From contig JAILCQ010000029.1 of NCBI GenBank assembly GCA_024679955.1, positions 1 to 64,000 on the forward strand: a DNA stretch of 64,000 bases. The letters run 5' to 3'. Below are positions 9,421-17,455 of the stretch, piece by piece. Numbering within the stretch: position 1 is the stretch's first letter; each line of letters begins with the position of its first letter. Below the pieces are notes generated by a model. The model saw only the letters and a list, made by a program, of their open reading frames with translations, had not been told where the DNA came from and ran no database searches. The DNA comes from Bacillota bacterium (GTDB lineage: Bacteria; Bacillota; Dehalobacteriia; UBA4068). The position numbers and the translations under genes are program-made.

Positions 9421-10535
9421 TGTGAAGCCTCCCGTTTACTAGTTTTAATTACGAATCATTTAATCAAAAATTATGATACCCTCCATGCTGAATTGCTTGC
9501 CTTTCGCTACCCCCCTTTCTTGTGTGGCGAGCAATGTGTACAGAAACAGAAAACTATTGTTTTAACGATCCCGCCGCAATGCCGGTTATTCCGGCCTAGG
9601 CCGAACCGTAAGGAAAACCGTGTTCGCTGGAAAAGTGTTTTGTTGATTATGTGGTGGATCTGTTGGAAAAAGCAAAGGTATAAATCAAATTGCCGATGTA
9701 CCGTATCACGTACCGGCGAGGGAAAGAAAAATCAAAACAATATGCAAACCGAGGCTATATATATAAATTAGTGTGAAAATATAGCAAATTTTGTCAAGAC
9801 AAAATCCGCAAGGGCCTGCGGTTGTGATGGGGCGGTATTGAACCGTTTGTTAGATATATTACATGTATATTTGATTAATTTTTTAAAAACTTTAAAATTG
9901 TTTCCAAATACAAAACCATTATAGCATGGTTCTTATGGCAAAACAAGCGTTAAAAATACGGTAATCAATAGGCGTTATCAATAATTTTCGGGATTTTGAA
10001 TACCTTTGCAAAGCCGGAAAAACGGTATGCGCCGGTATCCAATCCCAGCATTAAGCATTTCATATAAAAAAAATAGTTTGGCTATATGAAAATAATTGGA
10101 GTCGATACTATTTTTATATTAAAAGAATACCTGCATAAGTCAGAATATTTTATTTACAAATCCGGGAAAATAGAAGGCGATGTTTTTTAAATTGTCTTAA
10201 TTTTTTTCATTGTCCAAGTATTGTAACGGTCGATATTTGGGAGGATCCGTCGATCAATGTAGGGAAAAAATATACGTTAAAATGTATAAAAATTTTTTTA
10301 TTTTTTTTGGTTATTTTACCGGATCTTTTTGTCCGCCTCAAATGTATTCTGAAAATTCTATAAATTTTTGCCTGCGGGCGGCATGGCGGAAACGGCGGCT
10401 AAATATTCTGTGCGGGCGGGCAGGCCTGAAAAAACCTTTCTGCCTGGGAAAAAGCCGGGTATGCCGGCCCGCCGCAGCGGTTTTTCGGTTTTGACAATCA
10501 AAAAGCGCGGCCTTTGTATTGGTCGCGCTTTCGGG
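9421..10535. other. 1.1-kb intergenic region without a recognisable gene, AT-rich core
   Basis: No convincing coding sequence was found on either strand between the two ligase genes. The part from about 9770 to 10370 is markedly AT-rich with long A and T runs, against GC-rich flanks. It should contain the promoter of the downstream ligase gene. Just before 10535 lies the terminator of the other ligase gene. Small open frames here lack ribosome binding sites and codon bias. Confidence 0.5.
10500..10530 (-). terminator. Terminator of the iorA2-iorB2-ligase operon
   Basis: On the minus strand GCGCGACC, an 8-nt loop, GGCCGCGC and a T5 run form a classic intrinsic terminator just after the ligase stop. 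Confidence 0.8.
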
Positions 10536-11783
10536 TCAATAGCGATAGTCAAAAATGCGGGTGGATTTTTTTTCGCTTCTGGGCAGTTCGCCCAGGGCCA
10601 CGGCTTTGGGAACCACGGTGATGTTGATTGCGGATTTGATCGCATCTTTTAAAGTCTTTTCAAAATGCTGTTTCTGTTCTTCCGCGTCCACCACGGCGGT
10701 TTCCACAAATACGGTGATCCTGTCTTTTCCGTGTTCATGATCGATAAAAACCTGGTATTCGCTGGAAGCGTCGGGAATGGTTTTCAGGATATCGTCGATT
10801 TGTCCCGGGAAAATGTTGACCCCTTTGACTTTTACCATGTCGTCGGTGCGGCCCAAAATCACGTCTATCCGGGGATAGCGCCGTCCGCAGGGGCAGGGCG
10901 TATCGTCGGGGATGATCCGGGTCAGGTCGTGGGTGCGGTAGCGGATCAGGGGCGCGCCTTCCTTTTGCAGGGTGGTGATCACCAATTCGCCCAATTCGCC
11001 GTCTTCCAGGTTTTCACCGGTTTTGGAATTGATGATTTCAAAATACAGATAATCGTCGAAATAATGCATGCCGGTATTGTATTCGCAGTTGATGGCGATG
11101 CCCGGGCCGTATACTTCGGTCAGCCCGTAAATATCGTATAATTCTACGCCCAATTCCCCGGCGATGCGATGGCGCATCTTTTCGCCCCAGCGTTCCGAGC
11201 CGATAATGCCTTTGCGCAGGCAAATCTCGCTTTTGCAGCCCCGCTTTTCGATTTCTTCCGCCAGCAGCAGGGCGTAAGAAGAGGTGGCGCACAATACGGT
11301 GGAGCGCATATCTTTCATAAACTGTATTTGCTTATCCGTGTTGCCGGGGCCCATGGGCAGCGCCATCGCGCCCAAACGTTCGGCTCCCAACTGAAAGCCG
11401 ATGCCCGCGGTCCACAAACCGTAGCCGGGGGTGATATGGATCCGGTCTTTTTTGGTCAGACCGGCGATCTCATAACATCTGTGAAACAGCAGCGCCCAGT
11501 CGTCCACGTCTTTTTTTGTATAGGGGATGATCACCGGCACCCCGGTGGTGCCGCTGGAGGAGTGGATACGGACGATCTCTTCTTCCGGTACGGCGGCTAA
11601 ACCCAGGGGATAGGCGTCCCGCAAATCGCTTTTTTCCGAAAAGGGGAGGCGTTGAAAGTCTTCCTGGCTGCGGATATCGTCCGGATCGACGCCGGCTAAT
11701 TTTTTGGCGTAAAAACCGCCGGCCCGGTTCACACGTTTCAGTTGGGTGCGGATTTGTTCCAGGGTTTGGTCGGACATTTTCAT
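10536..11783 (-). CDS. paaK: Phenylacetate-CoA ligase (copy 2, operon with iorAB2)
   Basis: A 415-residue PaaK-type adenylate-forming enzyme, shorter at the N-terminus than copy 1. The P-loop SSSGTTGVP is near residue 75, followed by YDIYGLTEVYGPG, a Cys pair in TPCPCGRRYP, and GRTDDMVKVKGVNIFPGQ. It starts 12 nt after the iorB2 stop with AGGAG upstream, so it is cotranscribed. Linkage to an indolepyruvate oxidoreductase is a known arrangement, coupling aryl-pyruvate oxidation to interconversion of the arylacetate and its CoA ester, for fermentation or for reductive aromatic amino acid synthesis. Confidence 0.92.
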   Translation of the reverse strand: MKMSDQTLEQIRTQLKRVNRAGGFYAKKLAGVDPDDIRSQEDFQRLPFSEKSDLRDAYPLGLAAVPEEEIVRIHSSSGTTGVPVIIPYTKKDVDDWALLFHRCYEIAGLTKKDRIHITPGYGLWTAGIGFQLGAERLGAMALPMGPGNTDKQIQFMKDMRSTVLCATSSYALLLAEEIEKRGCKSEICLRKGIIGSERWGEKMRHRIAGELGVELYDIYGLTEVYGPGIAINCEYNTGMHYFDDYLYFEIINSKTGENLEDGELGELVITTLQKEGAPLIRYRTHDLTRIIPDDTPCPCGRRYPRIDVILGRTDDMVKVKGVNIFPGQIDDILKTIPDASSEYQVFIDHEHGKDRITVFVETAVVDAEEQKQHFEKTLKDAIKSAINITVVPKAVALGELPRSEKKSTRIFDYRY

Positions 11784-11795
11784 GGCGTTTCTCTC

Positions 11796-12371
11796 CTAAA
11801 GCAACTTGGCGCCTATGGCTAAGGCTTGCCTGTTCAGGGCCAACAGTTGCGGTTTTATTTTTCTTTGCAGGGCGTTTTGTATGTTTTCCAAAGTCAGATC
11901 CATGACGCCGCTTTGGGCCATGGCGCCCAATAAGGCGATATTCAGCGCCTTCAGCGTGCCGCAGGCGTCGTAAACGGCTTGACAGGGGATGATATGACAG
12001 CGGCCGGCGTTTTGCTGCAAATAGGCCAGCATCTCGCCGCCGTCATAGGGCTGGGCAGAGCAGGCGGCGATGGGCTGCACGGTTTTATCGCAAACGATGA
12101 CCGCGCCGTCTTTTTTTAAATAATGCAGGTTCCTTACCGCTTCGCCGGGCTCGAAACCGATGATCAAATCGGCTTTTCCCGGCGGGATCAGCGGCGAGGC
12201 CACCTTTTCGCCGATGCGCACATGGCTGACCACGCAGCCGCCCCGTTGCGCCATGCCGATGGTTTCCGCCGTTCTGGCAAACCAGTCCTTTTCCAAAGCG
12301 GCCCCGGCGATGATGCGGGAGGCAAGCACCGTGCCCTGGCCGCCAACGCCGCATAAAAGACAGCTTTTCAT
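11796..12371 (-). CDS. iorB: Indolepyruvate:ferredoxin oxidoreductase beta subunit (copy 2)
   Basis: A 191-residue IorB with the N-terminal CLLCGVGGQGTVLASRII nucleotide-type loop and the ETIGMAQRGGCVVSHVRIG motif. The middle has an acidic GFEPGEA stretch, as in copy 1 (AFEEAEG). Its ATG directly follows the iorA2 stop codon, and the ribosome binding site AGGAGGAAA lies inside iorA2, so synthesis of the two subunits is coupled. The downstream ligase gene follows after 12 nt. Confidence 0.93.
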   Translation of the reverse strand: MKSCLLCGVGGQGTVLASRIIAGAALEKDWFARTAETIGMAQRGGCVVSHVRIGEKVASPLIPPGKADLIIGFEPGEAVRNLHYLKKDGAVIVCDKTVQPIAACSAQPYDGGEMLAYLQQNAGRCHIIPCQAVYDACGTLKALNIALLGAMAQSGVMDLTLENIQNALQRKIKPQLLALNRQALAIGAKLL

Positions 12372-14168
12372 TTAGCTTTCCTCCTGTATGATACATGCTT
12401 GCGGGCAGATTTGCCGGCACAGGCCGCAGCCGTTGCATAAGCTGGCGTCGATCACCGCCCGGTCCTCCGGGCCGAAGCTCAATGCGGGACAGCCCAGCTG
12501 CCGCAGGCAAAGGCGGCAGCCGCTGCAGCGGCCGGCGTCTACTTTCAGCGGTTTTGTATTTTTGAGCAAGGCTGCGCAGGGGGAACGGAAAACAATGGCC
12601 CGTACGCCCTCCTGCCTCAGAGCCGTTTTGACGGCGGCCACCGCTTGCTTATGCTCCAGAGGGTCTACCGTCTGAACATGTTCCACCCCCAGGGCGGTCA
12701 GGACTTTTTCAATGCTGACCGGCGCTACCTTTTGGCCGGAAATGGTTTTTCCCATACCGGGATGGCTTTGATTGCCGGTCATGGCGGTGGTGCCGTTATC
12801 CAATACGATCAGGATCAGCTGGGCCTGATTGGTCAAGGCGTTGACAACGCCGTTGATGCCCGAAGCAAAAAACGTGGAATCGCCGATAAAGGCGAAGGGG
12901 ATATCCCGGATCTTCGAGTGGAAAAGCCCCTGGGCCATGGTGACGCCGGCGCCCATGCACAGACAGGTATCCACCATATGCAAAGGCGGCGCGTTGCCCA
13001 GAGTATAGCAGCCGATATCGCCGCAAAAGATAGCCGATTGGCCAGCACAGGCTTTTTTCACGGCGTAAAAGGAAGCCCGGTGGGGGCAACCGGCGCATAA
13101 CACCGGCGGCCGGGTGGGAACAGGCGGCAGATCTGCTCCGGGCTGCGGCTCCGGCGGGGCTTCGCATACGCCGTGAGCGGACAGGATCTTGCCAATGGCC
13201 GCGGCGCTCAATTCCCCGGCCACGGCTACGCTATGATCCCGTTTGCCGGAGATTTGGGCGCGTATGCCGTTCTTGCCGCATAAATAGATGAGCTCGTCTT
13301 CGATCACCGGGTCCAATTCCTCGAAAACAAAGACTCTTTCCGTTTCTTTCAAAAAAGATAGGGCCAAATCCTCGGGAAATGGATAGGGAGTGGCGATTTT
13401 CAAAACTTGAAACAGATGCTCCCGGCCTTCAATAGCTTCCTGCACATAGGCATAGCTGACGCCGCCGCAGGCGATGCCGGTTTTCCCGGCGCCGATGCGC
13501 TGGTTGAAAGGATAGCCGCAAAAGTCCCGGCCGATTTCCGGTTCCCGGGCTACCAGTTTTTGCTTATTTATATAGGAAAGACGGGGAAAAATCACCCATT
13601 GGCTGCCTTTTTCAAAAGCCGTTTCCCCTTTGGGCGGGGAGATCTGGGGGATCTCCACCGGCGCGCAGGAATGGCAAACCCTGGTGGTGGAGCGCAGGAT
13701 CACCGGCCCGCCGTATTTTTCCGAATAGGCAAAGGCATCCTGCACCATATAGAAGGCTTCTTCCGGCGAAGAGCAGTCGAATACCGGGATGCGGGCATAT
13801 TGGGCGAAATGCCGCGTATCCTGCTCCGTTTGGGAAGAAATGGGGCCTGGATCGTCGGCGACATAAATGACCAGCCCGCCTTTTATCCCCACGTAATTGA
13901 CGCACATCACGGGGTCGGCGGCTACGTTCAGCCCCACTTGCTTCATGGTGACCAAGGCTCTGGCCCCGGTATAGGCTGCCCCCACGGCCACTTCCGCAGC
14001 GGATTTTTCATTGACTGACCATTCTACATGCACCCAGCCGGGATTGATTTTGGCCAAAGTTTCCAGGGTCTCGGTGGAGGGCGTGCCGGGATAGCCGCAG
14101 GCTACCGATACGCCGGCAGCCAAAGCGCCCCAGGCCACGGCTTCATTTCCCATTAGCAATTCTTTCAT
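12372..14168 (-). CDS. iorA: Indolepyruvate:ferredoxin oxidoreductase alpha subunit (copy 2)
   Basis: A 598-residue IorA. The N-terminal region has ACGYPGTPSTETLE. The TPP site reads GDIGCYTLG and GDSTFFASGINGVVNAL with a following DNGTTAMTG. The C-terminal ferredoxin part has CSGCRLCLRQLGCP and CNGCGLCRQICP, so both [4Fe-4S] clusters should form. It heads the iorA2-iorB2-ligase operon. Expression is probably controlled by the 5' leader at 14169-14355, whose intrinsic terminator ends about 27 nt before the start codon. The translational start has only a modest AAGGA. Confidence 0.95.
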   Translation of the reverse strand: MKELLMGNEAVAWGALAAGVSVACGYPGTPSTETLETLAKINPGWVHVEWSVNEKSAAEVAVGAAYTGARALVTMKQVGLNVAADPVMCVNYVGIKGGLVIYVADDPGPISSQTEQDTRHFAQYARIPVFDCSSPEEAFYMVQDAFAYSEKYGGPVILRSTTRVCHSCAPVEIPQISPPKGETAFEKGSQWVIFPRLSYINKQKLVAREPEIGRDFCGYPFNQRIGAGKTGIACGGVSYAYVQEAIEGREHLFQVLKIATPYPFPEDLALSFLKETERVFVFEELDPVIEDELIYLCGKNGIRAQISGKRDHSVAVAGELSAAAIGKILSAHGVCEAPPEPQPGADLPPVPTRPPVLCAGCPHRASFYAVKKACAGQSAIFCGDIGCYTLGNAPPLHMVDTCLCMGAGVTMAQGLFHSKIRDIPFAFIGDSTFFASGINGVVNALTNQAQLILIVLDNGTTAMTGNQSHPGMGKTISGQKVAPVSIEKVLTALGVEHVQTVDPLEHKQAVAAVKTALRQEGVRAIVFRSPCAALLKNTKPLKVDAGRCSGCRLCLRQLGCPALSFGPEDRAVIDASLCNGCGLCRQICPQACIIQEES

Positions 14169-14194
14169 TACCGTTATCCTTTTCTGTTGGTTTT

Positions 14195-14231
14195 AAAAAA
14201 AATCTGCCCTTGAGCAGCGATGCAAGGACAG
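14195..14231 (-). terminator. Intrinsic terminator (attenuator) in the iorA2 leader
   Basis: Read on the minus strand, CTG-T-CCTTG pairs with CAAGG-G-CAG around an 11-nt loop, followed by an A and a run of eight T. It lies between the promoter and the iorA2 start codon, so it can only act as a regulated terminator or it would silence the operon. Confidence 0.8.
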
Positions 14232-14355
14232 AGGTTTTCGCTGGTTGAAATGGAGTATGGGTTTTGCAGGCGACCGTCGCAAAGCGACTTCCCGGCATAA
14301 TTCCGCAAATGCCTCCGAAAAAGCGCGGCCAAACGCCGGATACGCCTGGAAATAC
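14232..14355 (-). ncRNA. Structured 5' leader of iorA2, riboswitch-like, class unknown
   Basis: On the minus strand the leader can fold into a multi-helix element. A closing stem CAGGCG/CGCCTG pairs 14343-14348 with 14267-14272. An inner stem CCGGC/GCCGG pairs 14335-14339 with 14292-14296 and encloses a further CCGC/GCGG helix. A small hairpin GTCGC-ttt-GCGAC lies at 14276-14288. It is followed by the intrinsic terminator at 14195-14231. I compared it from memory with TPP, glycine, SAM, lysine, cobalamin, c-di-GMP, T-box and FMN elements and found no match. It may sense an aromatic metabolite or a cofactor; that is inference. Confidence 0.55.
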
Positions 14356-14360
14356 AAGTT

Positions 14361-14390
14361 ATTTTATCATATTCAGAAGAGGATTGTCAA
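14361..14390 (-). promoter_or_regulatory. Promoter of the iorA2 operon
   Basis: A consensus TTGACA (14385-14390 on the minus strand) and TAAAAT (14361-14366) are separated by 18 nt. Transcription would start near 14354, giving a leader of about 185 nt. Confidence 0.75.
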
Positions 14391-14493
14391 TCCTAAGCGC
14401 CCCGGGAATCTCTGTTTTCCTCCGGTTTGGCAATGCCAACGCCGTACCCATGCCTTTTGTGGCGGGGAAAGGAACCGGTGTACAATATGTTAA

Positions 14494-14512
14494 ATTAATG
14501 ATAATTATTATC
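14494..14512. promoter_or_regulatory. Fur-box-like operator
   Basis: The 19-mer ATTAATGATAATTATTATC matches the classical Fur consensus (GATAATGATAATCATTATC) at 16 of 19 positions. It lies about 145 nt upstream of the flavodiiron gene and 100 nt from the iorA2 promoter, in the divergent intergenic region. Iron- or PerR-type control of the detoxification gene is the likely role. Confidence 0.6.
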
Positions 14513-14656
14513 GATATATTGACTTTTGCTTTTCTTTGCTTTATGATTTATAATATAGACAATCTGTTTATTCGGTTTCGCGGAATCGGATTTTCAGGCT
14601 GCTTTTGAATGCTTTCTTCATTAAAATAAATAAAAATCATAACAGGAGGGGCGTAT

Positions 14657-16510
14657 ATGCATTGCACAAGAAAAGTTCAAGAGGATTTGTATTGGGTAGG
14701 CGCCAACGACCGGCGTTTGTCGCTTTTTGAAGGGGTGTATGCGGTACCCAAGGGCGTATCCTACAATTCCTATTTGTTGCTGGATGAGAAAACGGTGCTG
14801 TTCGATACGGTAGATCAGGCGGTATCGCAGGCTTTTTTTGAGAACATCCGCTATGCCTTGGCCGGCCGGGATCTGGATTACGTCGTGATCCAGCATATGG
14901 AGCCGGATCATTCCGCCACTTTGGGAGAATTGCTGTGCAAATATCCCCAGGTCCGCCTGGTTTGCAATGAGAAAATCGCCGTTATGATACAGCAATATTT
15001 TGACGTGGATGTCCGGGACCGGGCGCTCATCGTCAAAGAAGGGGATACCTTCTCCAGCGGCAAGCATACCTTTGCTTTCGTTATGGCGCCGATGGTGCAT
15101 TGGCCGGAAGTGATGGTCACCTATGATCAAACCGATAGAATCCTCTTTTCCGCCGATGCTTTCGGCACCTTTGGCGCATTGAACGGCGCGCTTTTTGCCG
15201 ACGAAGTGGATTTCTATGGAGATTATATGGACGAAGCCCGCCGCTATTACTGCAATATCGTCGGTAAATACGGCCAGCAGGTGCAGGCGTTGTTGCAAAA
15301 AGCCGCCGGTTTGGACATTGAGATGATTTGTCCTTTGCACGGTTTTGTGCACCGCAAACACCTTGGCGATTTCATTGAGAAATACCAAAAATGGAGCGCC
15401 TATATCCCGGAAGAAAAAGGGGTCATGATCGCTTACGCTTCCGTTTACGGGCATACGGAAAACGCCGCGGATATCCTGGCCTGCCGTTTGCGGGACAAAG
15501 GCGTTCCCACCGTTATGTTTGACGTATCGGTCACGCCGGCCTCGGAAATCATCGCCGCGGCTTTCCGTTACAGCCATTTGGTATTTGCTTCCACCACCTA
15601 TAATGCGGGCGTCTTTGTCAGCATGGATGAATTGCTGCGGGATTTGGCGGCGCATAATCTGCAAAACCGTACCGTGGCCATCGTACAAAACGGTTCCTGG
15701 GCGCCTGCCAGCGGCAAATTGATGAAGGAAATCCTCTCCACCATGAAAAACATTACCTTTATCGAGCAAGACCTTACACTCAAATCCGCTTTGAAGGAAT
15801 CCCAGGAGGAAGAGATCGAAGCCTTGACGGCGGCCATCGCCGCGGATTTCCCCGGCCAGTTTGCCAATGCCGCCGCTAAGCCTGCCGCCGCAGGGACCAT
15901 CGATAATACGGCCATGTTCAAACTGTCCTACGGCCTGTTCGTACTGACCCTGCATGAAGAGGGCAAAGACAGCGGCTGCATCATCAATACGGCCATCCAA
16001 ATCGCCGATAAGCCCAAACGGATCAGCTTCGCGGTGAACAAAGCCAACTACAGCCATGATATGCTGATGCGGACCGGTGTGTTTAATATATCCATCCTCA
16101 GCGAAGACGTTCCCTTCAGCCTGTTCCGCCATTTCGGTTTCCAAAGCGGCCGGGATACCGACAAATTCGCCGACTGGACGGAGGCCAAGCGCAGCGCCAA
16201 CGGCGTCTATTATATCACCCAGGCCACCAACGCCTTTATTTCCGGTAAAATCGTGGCGGCGGTGGACAACGGCAGCCATACCCTGTTTACGGCGGATATC
16301 ACGGAAGCGCAAAAGCTCAGCGACGTTACTTCCATCACCTATGATTATTACTTCAAGCATGTGAAACCCAAACCGCAGCCTACCGCCGAAAAGAAAAAAG
16401 GCTTTGTCTGCAAGATCTGCGGTTATGTGTATGAAGGCGACGTCTTGCCGCCGGATTTCATTTGCCCCCTGTGCAAACATGGCGCGGAGGATTTTGAGCC
16501 TTTGTCCTGA
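14657..16510 (+). CDS. Multidomain flavodiiron protein: FprA core + flavin reductase + short rubredoxin
   Basis: A 617-residue fusion. Residues 1-250 form the metallo-beta-lactamase-like diiron domain, with ligands in HMEPDH (80-85), H148, D167 and H228. Residues 255-395 are a flavodoxin domain with the FMN loop YASVYGHTENA. Residues about 418-570 resemble a flavin reductase domain. The end is a rubredoxin with C585, C588, C603 and C606, having only 14 residues between the two Cys pairs. Moorella encodes FprA and its reductase Hrb (flavin reductase plus rubredoxin) as separate adjacent genes; here they appear joined, giving a possible one-chain NAD(P)H:O2 or NO reductase. AGGAGG precedes the ATG. 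Confidence 0.9.
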   Translation: MHCTRKVQEDLYWVGANDRRLSLFEGVYAVPKGVSYNSYLLLDEKTVLFDTVDQAVSQAFFENIRYALAGRDLDYVVIQHMEPDHSATLGELLCKYPQVRLVCNEKIAVMIQQYFDVDVRDRALIVKEGDTFSSGKHTFAFVMAPMVHWPEVMVTYDQTDRILFSADAFGTFGALNGALFADEVDFYGDYMDEARRYYCNIVGKYGQQVQALLQKAAGLDIEMICPLHGFVHRKHLGDFIEKYQKWSAYIPEEKGVMIAYASVYGHTENAADILACRLRDKGVPTVMFDVSVTPASEIIAAAFRYSHLVFASTTYNAGVFVSMDELLRDLAAHNLQNRTVAIVQNGSWAPASGKLMKEILSTMKNITFIEQDLTLKSALKESQEEEIEALTAAIAADFPGQFANAAAKPAAAGTIDNTAMFKLSYGLFVLTLHEEGKDSGCIINTAIQIADKPKRISFAVNKANYSHDMLMRTGVFNISILSEDVPFSLFRHFGFQSGRDTDKFADWTEAKRSANGVYYITQATNAFISGKIVAAVDNGSHTLFTADITEAQKLSDVTSITYDYYFKHVKPKPQPTAEKKKGFVCKICGYVYEGDVLPPDFICPLCKHGAEDFEPLS

Positions 16511-16650
16511 CCCCCTTGCCCCTTCGATCCACATAACCTTTTGCGCCTTCCGGCCCCATCCAAGGGGCGGAAGGCGCTTTGTCGCATGCGGATTGGGCAT
16601 AGGCGAAGATGATGCAAAAAGCGGCGGTTTTGCCGACGGAGGTTTGTTGG

Positions 16651-17367
16651 ATGAACGAATCGCATTTTTATGAAAGCGATATGCTGCCCCGCGCCGCAGG
16701 CGGCTGGCGCAGGCCGGGCGGGGCAGAACTGACCCGAAAGGCGGTGCGGTTGGCCGGGTTGAGGGCCGGCGACGCTGTGATCGACGTGGGCTGCGGCAGC
16801 GGGGAGACCGTGCATCTTTTGCGGTCGGAATTGGCGATAGAGGCCGTGGGCGTGGATATTTCTCCGGCCCTGATCGCCCTGGGTAAGCAAAAGTTTCCCG
16901 GTTTGCCGCTGCAGGTGGGCGATATGGAAAAGCTGCCTTATGGGGACGGCGTTTTTGCCGCAGCTTTGGCGGAATGCGTTTTGTCTTTGGCGGAACATCC
17001 CCATAGGGCGCTGGCGGAGATACGCCGTTGCTTGCGTCCGGGGGGCGCGCTGATCGTCAGCGATGTCTATATCCGCAGCGGCGAACAGGAGCCGCAGGCC
17101 GGCCCTTTACCCCGGGGCAGTTGTTTGCAGGGGGCGGCGGGCAAAAGGGAGATACTGGAATGCTTTGCCGCCGCCGGCTTTTTGCCGCAGTGTTTTGAGG
17201 ATCATACGCCGCTTTACAAAAGCCTGATTGCCCAGCTGATCATGGATAATGGCAGCGCCTTGGATTTTTGGCGGCCGTTTTTGGGCGGCAGCCCCGGCTG
17301 CCGCCAGGAGGCGGGCCCCCAACGGCGGAGATTCGGTTATTATTTAGCCCTGTGCCGGGCGGTTTGA
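16651..17367 (+). CDS. SAM-dependent class I methyltransferase
   Basis: A 238-residue soluble methyltransferase. Motif I is AVIDVGCGSGETVHLLR near residue 45, followed by the acidic VGVDIS at the end of strand 2 and GDMEKLPYGDGVF, as in UbiE/Methyltransf_11 proteins. The post-motif LRPGGALIVSDVY segment is also present. The C-terminal part from about 150 has several Cys and may bind substrate. The ATG at 16651 has GGAGG 8 nt upstream; in-frame codons before it do not. Substrate unknown. It follows the flavodiiron gene on the same strand by 140 nt and ends at a strong terminator. Confidence 0.85.
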   Translation: MNESHFYESDMLPRAAGGWRRPGGAELTRKAVRLAGLRAGDAVIDVGCGSGETVHLLRSELAIEAVGVDISPALIALGKQKFPGLPLQVGDMEKLPYGDGVFAAALAECVLSLAEHPHRALAEIRRCLRPGGALIVSDVYIRSGEQEPQAGPLPRGSCLQGAAGKREILECFAAAGFLPQCFEDHTPLYKSLIAQLIMDNGSALDFWRPFLGGSPGCRQEAGPQRRRFGYYLALCRAV

Positions 17368-17401
17368 CCGGAGGGTGCGGAGAATACCCCTGAAAAATCG
17401 C

Positions 17402-17446
17402 AAAAAAAATCGCCTTCATGGATACGGATCAGGAAGGCGATTTTTT
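17402..17446. terminator. Bidirectional terminator between methyltransferase and SDR genes
   Basis: The inverted repeat ATCGCCTTC/GAAGGCGAT (17409-17417 and 17433-17441) is flanked by A8 on one side and T6 on the other, so it can stop transcription from both convergent genes. Confidence 0.85.
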
Positions 17447-17455
17447 ATAGTTTTT

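Noticed and set aside
14221-14240. Glycine riboswitch on the plus strand (GGACAGAG motif)
   Set aside because: The other conserved glycine-aptamer blocks are absent, and the terminator T run points to minus-strand transcription.
14621-16600. 659-codon open frame on the minus strand opposite the flavodiiron gene
   Set aside because: It is an antisense shadow. The plus-strand protein has full diiron, flavin and rubredoxin motifs.
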